In this document: piece by piece, positions 18,538-27,600 of the stretch
Numbering within the stretch: the first letter of the stretch is position 1
How the letters are laid out: each line of letters opens with the position of its first letter
Source of the DNA: Isosphaeraceae bacterium
GTDB lineage: Bacteria > Planctomycetota > Planctomycetia > Isosphaerales > Isosphaeraceae
NCBI GenBank assembly: GCA_025356475.1
Contig: JANXSX010000054.1
Span: 1-47,880 of the forward strand
Direction of reading: 5' to 3'
Length of the DNA: 47,880 nucleotides
The notes under the pieces: generated by a model
Databases searched by the model: none
Told to the model about the DNA's origin: nothing
Seen by the model: only the letters and a program-made list of their open reading frames with translations
Program-made: the position numbers and the translations under genes

Positions 18538-19530
18538 CTTGGTAACTTGCTACCTAGACACGTTGTAATACTGGTAGCAAGTATCCCTTGTTTGCTTTTT
18601 TCATCGCCACCAAGCTACATGCGACTCCAAGGCTTCCATACTATCTTTGTCTCTTGATATAGCATGCAACGTAGTCTCAATGCACCTAGTGAGCCACTGC
18701 TACCAAGTTCCGTCGTCAGCCGCTCTACCATGTTGACACTTTTTATTGCTCGGCAGCGTACCAACTTGCCCTGGTGCCAAGACAGCTTGCCACTATTGGC
18801 GTCTGTGCTTTCTTGATACAACGTACTGCTTGATTCCCATGCCCATCGCTGCCACGGTCTCTTGGTATTCATTGTGCCAATATGCCAAGGCATATTGGAT
18901 CTATCTTCGGCAGTGTGAAGTAGACTCCTTGGTCTAATGGAACATCACACCGGGTCGAGCCTCGAGGGCTTAATGGTGGCGATTCACCAAGGATCTCGGG
19001 CCTTCGAGGCTCGTCCTAATCGCTGGAGAGTCGGGTGCTGCGATTCGTCGAAGCAAACTTGAATGAATGGTGTGTACATTGTCGTTGTGCCAATAGTGTC
19101 GAGTAGCCCAGCTACGTAGGTCTCAAGGTGCCTTGATTCCAATGTTTAATGGCAATCTTGTTGCCGGCTGTCAATTTTTCAACGTAATACGCGGTCATTG
19201 GGCGGTGATATCTATTGCACCTTTGCTTCAATGTTTCCATTTTGTCTTGCATCCATTGTTTGTAGTCGTTTCCATCAGATTGGTTCTCTTTGTTAATTGA
19301 CGCCTTGTACCCCTTTGTTCATGGCTCATTACGCTCCTTGGTACCTGGTTGACTTGGTGACAGGGTTTCTTGGTGTTTGTTTATCCTTGTGCCAAGTGTG
19401 CCATTTTGCATTGGCACCTTGGTGCGTTGTTTTTTGGTTACATCGCCTGATTGGACCCTTGCCAAGTCGTTATCAATGCACGTCGCTTGCAATGTGCGCA
19501 TAATTCGACTCAACTAGTTTCCAAGCTTGG
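18538..19530. promoter_or_regulatory. Candidate partition site (centromere): cluster of CTTGG/CCAAG sites upstream of parA
   Basis: In this 1-kb stretch without a gene the pentamer CTTGG or its complement occurs 17 times, in both orientations: starting at 18538, 18610, 18627, 18703, 18777, 18861, 18885, 18927, 18987, 19336, 19353, 19369, 19392, 19417, 19462, 19521 and 19526. Thirteen fit CTTGGYR. The last two form the palindrome CCAAGCTTGG, 73 bp before the parA start. About two would be expected by chance. Several ATTGGYR variants lie between them. In small-ParA (type Ib) partition systems the centromere usually lies upstream of parA, and the ribbon-helix-helix partner binds many short direct and inverted motifs. 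The location and pattern fit that, but binding is inferred. Confidence 0.6.
18957..19012. repeat. Imperfect hairpin inside the CTTGG cluster
   Basis: GAGCCTCGAGGGC (18957-18969) pairs with GCCTTCGAGGCTC (19000-19012) at 12 of 13 positions. The loop holds a second small stem, TGGTG/CACCA. It splits the site cluster into a left group (18538-18992) and a right group (19336-19530), with a site-free stretch of about 340 bp after it. It could be a structured site or a short RNA; nothing decides this. Confidence 0.35.
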
Positions 19531-19602
19531 GCCGATACTGCTTAGGTTCATGAGCATTTCGTGTTGTTGCTCGTCACATTACAGATGAGCGAGGAGGATC
19601 GA

Positions 19603-20409
19603 ATGCGAAGCGTTGCCGTCACGAATGCCAAAGGAGGTGTCGGCAAGAGCACATCAGCGATCAATTTCGCCGCTGCACTTGCAGAGCAAGGGCATCGAAC
19701 CCTGCTCGTTGACGCGGATCCATCCGGGAATGCGACCCTAGGCTACTTCCCCACCGGTGGTTCCATCATTGGTCTTGCGGACATGCTCTTGGACGGCGTC
19801 CCACTCGCCGAAGCCGCGTTGGCAACCGATATCCCCGGAGTGGATGTATTACCGCCTGGTGATCGACTTGGAGTTTGCTCCGATCAGATGGGGAGTAGCC
19901 AGGGATTAGGGCAGGGGAGGGAGTTCCGGATCAGGCGACTGTTAAAAGGGGTCATCGGATATGACTTGGTGATTCTTGACACCAGTCCGGTTCAGACTCC
20001 GCTCAATGTCGCGATCCTTTATGCCGTCTCCGAGGTTTTGATCCCGATCGATCCCTGTGTCGCAGCTCTTGCAGGTGTTCGTGCTCTGGAGGTTCTGATT
20101 CGAAACGTCAGTGAGTTCCGCCAGGAGTTTACGGACTCAGGTCCCCTTGCCATAAGCGGCGTTCTTATTACCCGTGCGGATCGGACCCTGGTCTCTCGAC
20201 AGGTCGAAGCGGAAGTTCGCGCGTACTTCGGTCCACTTGTCTACCAGAGGGTGGTACCCGCTTCCGTGAAGTTTCGTGAAGCGTATGCCCGTGGCATACC
20301 CCTCGTGAAATACGATCCATATGGAGGAGGTGCCCAAGCCTACCTCGAAGCAGCCGAGGTCTTTTGGAACCGGGGTGCTGATTCTGCCAACCAACTTGCT
20401 GTCGGCTAA
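19603..20409 (+). CDS. parA: ParA-family partition ATPase (small, type Ib-like)
   Basis: 268 residues from the ATG at 19603, chosen because GAGGAGG lies five bases upstream. An in-frame ATG at 19585 overlaps that site and is less likely. The protein starts almost directly with the deviant Walker A motif KGGVGKST (10-17), followed by Walker A' LLVDADPSGN (34-43) and Walker B LVILDTSP with Asp126. There is no N-terminal helix-turn-helix extension. That is the layout of type Ib ParA/MinD-like ATPases, which segregate plasmids by forming gradients on the nucleoid. Without the DNA-binding extension, repression of the operon would fall to the partner protein. It is 59 bp upstream of the ribbon-helix-helix gene and directly downstream of the CTTGG/CCAAG cluster. 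Closeness to repA and iterons argues for plasmid segregation rather than a chromosomal role. Confidence 0.92.
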   Translation: MRSVAVTNAKGGVGKSTSAINFAAALAEQGHRTLLVDADPSGNATLGYFPTGGSIIGLADMLLDGVPLAEAALATDIPGVDVLPPGDRLGVCSDQMGSSQGLGQGREFRIRRLLKGVIGYDLVILDTSPVQTPLNVAILYAVSEVLIPIDPCVAALAGVRALEVLIRNVSEFRQEFTDSGPLAISGVLITRADRTLVSRQVEAEVRAYFGPLVYQRVVPASVKFREAYARGIPLVKYDPYGGGAQAYLEAAEVFWNRGADSANQLAVG

Positions 20410-20468
20410 TACGTCGTGAGTCGCTGCTTCGGTGTTTCACTTCAATACTAGGCGTCAAGGAGATGGTC

Positions 20469-20933
20469 ATGGCGGGCGCTATCAGACGTGGGGGCATCCC
20501 GGGGCCCGAGAGTCGCACAGGATTGGTTCGCCCCACGATGACGGAGGCGGAGTTCGAGCGTCGGCAGAATGCGTCTCCGTCTGAACCATCCGATGTCGTG
20601 GACCCATCGTCGACAAATATCATTCAATCTACCGGAGCCTCCCCCGTGATTGAGTCCGACTCGGCCCCACGAACCCGATCACGCGCAACCCGAAGCAAGC
20701 CAGTTAAGCCACGCCGTGTTCAGCGCATGTTCGCTCTTGAAGAAGATCTGGATAAGAAACTTTGGCTCTATGCGATTCACATGGGCAAGGATCGTTCCGA
20801 TGTTGTAAACGATCTGTTGCGGCCAGTCGTTGCGTCAATGGTGCTTTACGACTCGCGTGACCGCCGTTCATCCCGAGTCGTCGAATCGGAAATTGATCGA
20901 GGTGTTGATGGGGAAGGGGGGGGGCCGGTGTGA
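20469..20933 (+). CDS. Ribbon-helix-helix partition protein (ParG/omega-like centromere binder)
   Basis: 154 residues. The ATG at 20469 has AAGGAG six bases upstream; the ATG at 20463 abuts the site directly and is rejected. The first about 75 residues are Pro/Ser/Arg-rich and probably disordered. They are followed by a basic patch (TRSRATRSKPVKPRR) and a compact domain, RVQRMFALEEDLDKKLWLYA then DRSDVVNDLLRPVV, which fits a ribbon (strand) plus two helices. Unstructured N-tails that stimulate the ParA ATPase, usually through an Arg, are known in ParG-type partners. The name is by context and fold pattern, not a clear family match. The C-terminus crosses a run of nine G (20916-20924), so slippage there would change the last few residues. 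It is tail-to-tail with repA, 12 bp apart. Confidence 0.72.
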   Translation: MAGAIRRGGIPGPESRTGLVRPTMTEAEFERRQNASPSEPSDVVDPSSTNIIQSTGASPVIESDSAPRTRSRATRSKPVKPRRVQRMFALEEDLDKKLWLYAIHMGKDRSDVVNDLLRPVVASMVLYDSRDRRSSRVVESEIDRGVDGEGGGPV

Positions 20934-20949
20934 GGTGGCCATTCCTCAC
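20930..20949. terminator. Possible bidirectional terminator between par operon and repA
   Basis: GTGAGG (20930-20935) and CCTCAC (20944-20949) form a hairpin with an 8-nt loop that covers both stop codons of the convergent genes. Neither side has a real T-run, so efficiency is doubtful. Confidence 0.3.
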
Positions 20950-22460
20950 CCCTTGTCAAAAAGCTGTCCCTGTTCCGATGTGAATCGTTGAAGCTCGCCA
21001 CTCACCAGCAAAGCCTCCAGCTTCACAAGACACAGAGGTTCTAACATTTTTTTGAATCGACGCAGACCTGGGTTCTCGCGTTTGACAGCATCTAGGATTG
21101 CTTCACGGCGTCCGGAATCGAGCGCATCCCATTGGACTTTCAACTCCACCTCTCGGCGTGTCGTCTCCTCCGATTCGGCCTTAACTCTGGTCGCATCTGC
21201 ATCTTTTGCCTTTTCGGCAGCCTTTGCTTGGGCAGTTGACTTTGCCTTTTCCTCCGTACTTGTAAACCCCCCTGGTGCCTGATAATCAGCACGGATCGAT
21301 GCAACGAGGTATCCAGCCGGATTTTTTGCCACTCGCTTGTCACCGTTTTTGACGAGCCAATCAAAGACCTCAAGCTTCGTTCGGATCCGTTCTGCGGAAT
21401 GCAAAGTCACTAACTCGGCGGAAGTCTTGGGCGTGACCCCACGCGCGGTCAACAGTTCGATGAGTTCTGAAGGCTCGGTCTTGGGAGTGGAGTCGACCCC
21501 AGATGCCTGACCACGTATCAGAATGATCCGCCAGCAACCGCGTGAGACGTAGGAGTAACGCTCCTCCGAAGTCAGCGGCTCCAAAAACCCGAGCTGTTCG
21601 AGTTCTTCGAGCGCTGGCTTGAGCCGTCTCTTGAGTTCAGTCGGCGGATAGGACCGGCTCATCCCGATGTGCTCGCAGGCAAGCGTTTTCAGATCAAAGT
21701 CGAGTCGAGTTCGTCGGTAGAACCGTTTGTCCAAGAAACGAAACATTCGCTTGGTGGTCGGTAACCGTAGCTTTAGGTAAAACTCGAGGTCGAGCTGCTT
21801 TAGATTACCACTCTGGAAGCTCTGAAAAATCACCTCGTTCCATTTAAAGCTCGAAAGCGGCAGAGGAGCACGCTCATTCTTTGGGGGGACTTTGCTACCT
21901 TTGGACGAAGACTTTGAGTTTTTCCCGGTCTTTCGTCGTTCTCGATCGTAAAGCGTCACGTTGTCAAGAACGTGGAAATTCTCGTCGACCCAACTTTTTG
22001 CCGTGTTGTCCCACCAAGCATTCTCATACATCAAAGTCACGCCGACCCAGCGGTTGAGCGACTCCTCAATGCGTCGATAGCTTTGCCCACTTTGAGGCCA
22101 GCCCAGAAGCTCAATTAGCTCGTATCTTGAGAAAGAAACCCGAGGATTGTCGAAATTACTCCGCCGCTTTGTGAGCTGAATTAACCCTACAAGTAGCTCA
22201 TCATCAAGCGAGGTTGGCAGCCCGTGTTTGGGCGTACCCATGATCGTGAGCCGTCGCACAATTGGCTCACTGTCCCTGCGCTCAAGTTTGTCCTCGAAGA
22301 CCAGTGTTGTCTGACCGTCTGGTACCCGGTCAGTGAGTGCCGCGATGGGAAACTCGGCGAGATTGAGTTCATCTTTCCAACCGTAATCGGTCGATTGCGC
22401 ATTCTCCTCATTCGATGCAAACCCGCCACTCTCTTCAATCGTTACATCCTCTTCAGTCAT
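20946..22460 (-). CDS. repA: Plasmid replication initiator, RepA (RPA family)
   Basis: 504 residues from the ATG at 22460 (GAGGG seven bases upstream); a frame extension of 25 codons reads into the AT-rich upstream region and has no such site. Features of the replication initiator protein A family include NLAEFPIAAL near the start, RLTIMGTPKHGLPTSLDDEL, the winged-helix segment FSRYELIELLGWPQSGQSYR and the later RMFRFLDKRFYRR/CEHIGMSRSYPP block, which reads as a second winged helix. A Lys/Ala/Glu-rich coiled-coil precedes the C-terminal KVQWDALDSGRREAILDAV segment. Such proteins bind iterons, open the origin and repress their own gene. The iteron array lies immediately upstream (22.6-23.0 kb), as expected. 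This gene is the strongest single argument that the window is a plasmid. C-terminal boundaries are by eye. Confidence 0.85.
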   Translation of the reverse strand: MTEEDVTIEESGGFASNEENAQSTDYGWKDELNLAEFPIAALTDRVPDGQTTLVFEDKLERRDSEPIVRRLTIMGTPKHGLPTSLDDELLVGLIQLTKRRSNFDNPRVSFSRYELIELLGWPQSGQSYRRIEESLNRWVGVTLMYENAWWDNTAKSWVDENFHVLDNVTLYDRERRKTGKNSKSSSKGSKVPPKNERAPLPLSSFKWNEVIFQSFQSGNLKQLDLEFYLKLRLPTTKRMFRFLDKRFYRRTRLDFDLKTLACEHIGMSRSYPPTELKRRLKPALEELEQLGFLEPLTSEERYSYVSRGCWRIILIRGQASGVDSTPKTEPSELIELLTARGVTPKTSAELVTLHSAERIRTKLEVFDWLVKNGDKRVAKNPAGYLVASIRADYQAPGGFTSTEEKAKSTAQAKAAEKAKDADATRVKAESEETTRREVELKVQWDALDSGRREAILDAVKRENPGLRRFKKMLEPLCLVKLEALLVSGELQRFTSEQGQLFDKG

Positions 22461-22531
22461 TGCAAAGCCCTCAGTCTGTGTAATCGTATCGCGTTTGAGT
22501 CTATTTCTACTCGAAAACGAACAAAACAACA

Positions 22532-22559
22532 ACAAAATACAGCCAGGCGGCTGTTTTGT
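22532..22559. promoter_or_regulatory. Inverted repeat between repA and its iterons, possible operator
   Basis: ACAGCC-AGGC-GGCTGT (22539-22554) is a perfect 6-bp inverted repeat, extended outward by ACAAAA on the left and TTTGT on the right with one bulged T. It lies 72-99 bp upstream of the repA start in a very AT-rich tract (about 22505-22605). That fits either an autoregulatory RepA operator or part of the unwinding region. On the plus strand it also looks like a hairpin plus TTTTGTCTTTT, but no plus-strand gene precedes it. Confidence 0.4.
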
Positions 22560-22635
22560 CTTTTAGTCTTAACAAAAGTCTAAAACAAATTCTCAGCGCC
22601 GTAAACCCTTTGAGAATCAAGACTTACAGAGGCTA

Positions 22636-22990
22636 ACTATGTCCGGTTAATCGCTAGTGGTATGTCCGAACTATCGTGAATGCACGCCCTAAGTATGTCC
22701 GGTTAATCGTGAAAAGTATGTCCGGTTAATCGTGAAAAGCCCCTCTAAGTATGTCTCAAGCATCGCTATGGACAAATGGCAACTATGGTTCAACTATCGC
22801 TACGATGCAGTTGTGCATTAGGTGCGTCGCTTTGAAGTATGTCCGGTCAATCGCTATGCACAAACGCTCCCTTAGAATCGCCGTTCTACTATGTCTGGTC
22901 AATCGCTATGGACAGAAGAATAGGTAGGCGTCGAGTCTCGATCGGCGATTGGAGTGATCCTTGGGGGACGAACTATGTCTGGTCAATCGT
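22636..22990 (+). repeat. Iteron array, predicted plasmid replication origin
   Basis: Direct repeats, all in one orientation, with consensus ASTATGTCYGGTYAATCG. Good copies start at 22636, 22691, 22714, 22835, 22888 and 22971. Weaker ones start at 22661 (ATCGTGAA tail kept), 22747 and 22781, with a last degenerate one near 23058. Two copies are exactly 23 bp apart (22691, 22714), about two helical turns. Several share a trailing ATGSACA. The AT-rich tract between the array and repA is the natural unwinding element. CTATGCACA at 22854 is one base off a DnaA box. Iterons beside a RepA gene are the standard layout of theta-replicating plasmids. A 123-codon frame crossing the repeats is an artefact of them. 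Confidence 0.85.
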
Positions 22991-23321
22991 GAATGCACGA
23001 CTTTCGGTAGCCCCAGCGATGCGAGATTGGGACTTTCCGGCTAGGTCTCGTCCAGCAAACCATGTCCCAAACGTCGTGAGCGGCGTGGCCAGACTTGGAT
23101 CGCCTGGAATCGTTACAATCGCTATAATCGGTAATTGCTTCCGCGTGACAGGCTTGTTTTGGTCCAAAAGCGTTGGTCGAGATCGGTGTCTGCTCACAGC
23201 GATGGCCTAGAAGCTCCTTAAAATCGCACAGGAGCGATCCACGGGGCATGGTTGGTGGTTTGCTGGTCGCGAGTTGACCAAGCTCTCAGGAGCCCTCTGA
23301 GGCGTTGTCCTGATTCGTCGG
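22991..23321. other. Non-coding flank of the iterons
   Basis: About 330 bp between the iterons and the stop of the FHA gene. No gene, RNA or repeat was recognised apart from the degenerate iteron-like AACCATGTCCCAAACGTCGTGA near 23058. Confidence 0.5.
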
Positions 23322-24569
23322 CTAATCGCTCGAACGATTTGATGAGCCTATACGGCTGAACAGATCTCGCCAGGATGATCGACTCTCATTCTCGAGGCTG
23401 CTGATCCTCTCAATCAACCAGGCCGTGGTATTTGCTGAGGCCGCACCATTATCAGGGGAATCAGGCCGGGGGGGGATCTTAATCGGTGCAGGTTTGGGAA
23501 GGCTAAGCTCGGTACTGCCGGAGTCTAACGCTTCGATCTGGCTTCGGATGCTGGAGATTTCGCGGTGAATGAGTTCGATTTTTTCGAGGTGCATATTGAG
23601 GAGGGCTGAATTCTCATCTCGCATTTGCTGCATTGCTTCAGTCATTGCGAGTTGGAAATCACCCTGGCGACGGAGTAGTTCTCCCTGTCCCGCCTGGAAG
23701 AGTCCGAATAACCAACCGAGAAAAGCTTCCTGAGTCTCTACCGGAGAGGATTGGTAACTTCTGGGCATGAGGAGTGTCTCATGACCAAGAGGAGCGATTG
23801 GGTCAGGTATTGCCAAGACCTTTGATATCCGCTCCAGGGGAGCAGGTAGGGTAGGGCGTGGGGCCTCAATGTGGATCGTAAACTCGGATGAACCGACAGT
23901 TAAAATGTCGCCATTACGAACCGGTGAAGCACCACGAATCGGCCGGCGGTTCAACCAGATTAGCCGACCAATCAGATCGACTAAATAGATATCGCGGACG
24001 GTTCGGACGATCACGCCGTGGATTCGTGCTGCGCTACCACCATCGACCCTGACGCCACATCCTGCGGATCTTCCGAGAAACACGAGTTCAGAATTCAGAA
24101 TCCAACGCGACTCGCGTGCTGTTCTTGGTTCTAGTCGCACTTGGGGGGCATCGGAAGCCGTGAACTCTGTGATCGGGTCGATGACGCATGGTGACGGTTC
24201 GAGTGGTACTCCATGAACTCGCATCTCGACCAATTCCACTCGAAAACCAGCGACTTCAAGCCCCTTACCGACTTGCAACCAAGTTGTGGAAATCGGCCCA
24301 TTCTCGTCAGCCGTCCCGGTCCTCGTTAAAAGATCAACCGCGAACACCCCGCGGCGATCTAAGTGCAGGTAAAGGTGGCGACCGCTAACCGACGGATCAT
24401 CGAGCCGAACATCGGCCCCTGTAGAGCGACCCACCAGGGCATAGGGCCGGCGAACTCGAACGAGTCGATCCGCCCCCGACCCCAGGGTTGTGACGCGAAG
24501 GGTCATTTCGCCGTCAGTCCAAAGAAGATCGGGTGCCCCCGATTCTCGCATCAACGTCTGAATCTCCAC
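23322..24569 (-). CDS. Twin FHA-domain protein
   Basis: 415 residues from a GTG at 24569. The start is uncertain: there is no strong ribosome-binding site, and an ATG six codons later is possible. Two forkhead-associated domains are visible. The first is at about 25-115, with ALVGRSTGADVRL (44-56) and VSGRH (61-65), the full phosphothreonine-binding signature. The second is at about 155-236, with FLGRSAGCGVRV (164-175) but a weaker SAARIHG and LNRRPI, so binding there is less sure. A helical, probably coiled-coil segment at about 285-350 contains conserved Gln/Glu heptads. There is no signal peptide or membrane helix, so it is cytoplasmic. It starts 38 bp after the TPR gene's stop and is probably co-transcribed with it. 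FHA domains read Ser/Thr kinase output; no such kinase is encoded here. A run of eight G lies at 23468-23475. Confidence 0.85.
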   Translation of the reverse strand: MEIQTLMRESGAPDLLWTDGEMTLRVTTLGSGADRLVRVRRPYALVGRSTGADVRLDDPSVSGRHLYLHLDRRGVFAVDLLTRTGTADENGPISTTWLQVGKGLEVAGFRVELVEMRVHGVPLEPSPCVIDPITEFTASDAPQVRLEPRTARESRWILNSELVFLGRSAGCGVRVDGGSAARIHGVIVRTVRDIYLVDLIGRLIWLNRRPIRGASPVRNGDILTVGSSEFTIHIEAPRPTLPAPLERISKVLAIPDPIAPLGHETLLMPRSYQSSPVETQEAFLGWLFGLFQAGQGELLRRQGDFQLAMTEAMQQMRDENSALLNMHLEKIELIHREISSIRSQIEALDSGSTELSLPKPAPIKIPPRPDSPDNGAASANTTAWLIERISSLENESRSSWRDLFSRIGSSNRSSD

Positions 24570-24607
24570 TGAGCTTTGTTAGGCATGTCGTGCCAGAGAC
24601 GATTTGC

Positions 24608-27600
24608 TTAATTTGACTCTTTCATAATTGCTTCCATCTCAGCTCGCTCGTTCGTTTGCAAGTCGGCGGCGGTAAGACCTGCCTGCTTGGCAAAGTCTCG
24701 GTATTTGAGAAAGTCATCCGTCCGATTCGCGAGTTTACAGAGACGAGCGAGGTGATAAAAAACAGCACCGCTGTTTGGGAGGCTGGTCGACGCAGCTTGC
24801 AGTTCCTTAAGTGCTTCGTCGTATCGCCCGAGTCGTGTAAGGATGACGCCACGTGTGTCAGCGACATGGGGGTCGAAGCCGAGTTTAGCCAGCGCATCGT
24901 CGATCCGCTTGAGGCCTTCTTCAGGTTGGTTCATATTCTCAGAGAGTGTCCAAGCCATGTTGTTGAGGAAGAGATAATCCGACGGGTTACGCGCGAGGAC
25001 CTGGTTGTAGAGGTCGATCTCTTCTTGATGTCGACTCTGAAGATGCCGCAAGTAGGCTTGTGCCTGCAATAATTCGATCGAGGCAGGCTCACCCTTCAGA
25101 GCCATGCCCAGGAATTGATCGGCTTGCGAGAGCCATCGAGCGTCGGAATCACGAGATGCGGCGAGCTGAAGGGCAATCCGGCCAGCATTTCGAGGATCAC
25201 CGGCTTTCGCTGCTTCGTCGAGTAGTTTGGCTGCTTCCTCAACACGACCGAGCTTGGCGAGTCGCCCCGCCCAAGCGCATGAGCCCTCGGGGCTGAGTTC
25301 CGCCACCTGACGCCCAACCTTTTCGTAGACTTCCTTCAACTTGAGATCGTCGAGGATTTGTAGGATCCCCATCCCTGTTACGAAGGCTTCGACACCTTTG
25401 GACCGATCCTCGAAGGCCTTTTCTAAGAGTTGACCGGCTTCAACTGCTTTGCCTTGAGCATTAAGTAGTCGGGCACGAAGTTCAATTGTCGGCAGGCTAT
25501 CGGGAGCCATCGCTTCGAGTCGCGAGAGTTGCTCTCCCGCAGCTTCCACTTGATTATCGAGGAGGAGCATTCCTGCAAAAGCAAGGATTGGCTCAGGACC
25601 TGCATCATCGGTCGAGGCCGCACGTCGAGCATGATCCCGGGCCTTCGCAAGATTGCCGTCTCGTTGATATAGCTTGGCCAGCTCAAATTGTGCAACAGTC
25701 GAGTTTGGGGAGTCAGCGACGATCGCCTGAAGAATCTTGATCGCCTCCGCGCGATGTTCTGGGCGTGGCCCCCGGCTATAGACGATCGCTCGGGTTAAGC
25801 GATCTTCCGGGCCGTCTCCGCCGGATCCGTCTGGGCCGATGACCTTTAACGCCTCTTGCCAAGCGGCGTTATCATTTGTCCGTGCTGAGAGCAGAGTTGC
25901 AAGCTTACGGATAGCGTAGGCCATTGTTGGATCGCGGAGTAAAAGGTGCCGTAAAGAAGCTTCGGCCTCGCCTAAACGTCCAGCCGTTTCATAGAAGTTG
26001 ATTGCCGCTAGGCGAACGCGGGTATCATCCGGCCATTTGCGGATTGCGGCTCGGAACGCATCGTCCGCCTTGGAAGTCTGCCCCGAGACGCGATAACACA
26101 TCGCCCAGAGGAGTTCAGGAAGATCGGTTTTGACCCGGGCGCGAATCTGCTCAACGGTATCCAGAGCGGCTTGGGTCTGACCCTGTCCCACCTGAAACAT
26201 CAGGAGTTGGAGCCAGGGGCCGGGCTCGTCGGGTCGTTGATCGAGCAAGAATCGAATCGCACGTTCCGCCTCAGCGGGGCGGCCCATTGCTTTGAGAACC
26301 TTCGATTGCCAGATTCGAATGTCGAGACCTTGGGGATCACCCTGGACAAGGCGATCGATGAGCTGCTGGGCGTGTTCAACATCTCCCATCTTCAGGGAGA
26401 GTTCGGCTGCGAGCTTCTCCATCTCGACCGGTAGGATACTTTCGCGCTTGAGCCGATCGAGTTCATCGAACTTCTTGGCCTGAGTCAGCAAGACAACTAG
26501 AGGTCGGAGCGCAGTTTGTCCTGCGCCAAGTTTAAGGGCGACCTCATAGGCCTTGATGGCTTCAGAATCGTTTCCACGTTTATGAAGGAGTCGGGCTTCC
26601 AAGAGCATACCTAAGGGCATCTTTGGAGCATCTTTCTTGATGCTATTGATATAGCCCTCTGCTTCATTGAAATCTTTGACGTCATCTTCCGGCGACGTTT
26701 TCGACGACTTGGGTCGATCGCGAAGCAGTTTCTGGACACGAGCGACTCGATAATAGACGCTTTCACTACCACCCACATTCTTCATGGCTTCGACTTCACT
26801 GTTAATCTGATCGTCATCGCCTGAGTTGAGTGCAAGATCAAGTAAGATCATCCGTGGTTCTGGTGCGTCAGGTGAAAGCTTCGCGCACTCGACGTAGGCT
26901 TTACGGGCATTGGGCGTGTCATTTTGGGCTACGTAGTAGTCCCCCAAGGTTTTCCAGAGCGCGGCGCGTTCCTCAGGGGGTATCTTGGCCAGTCCTTCGA
27001 CAAGGATTGTTCGCGCCTGTTTGGGACGGCTCTTCGACATGAGTAACGTGGCTTTCGTGGAGCGAAACACGGCGTGCTCGCCTGCGGCAGCAGTAGCCCG
27101 GTCGACCTCGATCAAGGATTCATCGACCTGGCCGCGGCGATTCAGCAGATTCACGAGCGCGAGCCAGACCTGGACCGAGTTTGGATTTTGCTTAACTCCA
27201 GCTTGGAGCAATGCAAGCGCATCGTCACTCTTGCTCACGACGTTCAGGTAATCCGCCTGAACTAAGGCAAGCTCAACCGAGGATGGGGCGACTCGTTTTC
27301 CAAGTTCGATCACCTTCTCGAGCTCCGACCAGTTTCGTCGGTCGAGAGGTAGGGCGAGTTGCCGCCTCCACAGAAGCCTCCCTAGGCCGGCCAGCAGGGC
27401 AGGATCCCCCGGCATGGCTTCAAGGCCTTGGGTGAGCGTAGCAATTGCCTTATCGGGGCGATCTTTTTCTTCGAGGCGAGCGATTGCCAAGCAAGGCCCC
27501 GGCCATCGCGTCGATAGATCAGCGGCTTTACGATAAGCTTCGAGTGCCTTAACACTTTCCTGCTTTACCTCGTAAGCCTGCCCCAGAGTGAAATGGAGCT

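Noticed and set aside
22636-22990. CRISPR array at the iterons
   Set aside because: Spacing is irregular (23 to about 120 bp), repeats are degenerate, and there is a RepA gene beside them.
22839-23210. 123-codon frame with repeated YVWSI
   Set aside because: The internal repeat is the iteron sequence read in frame; no gene signals.
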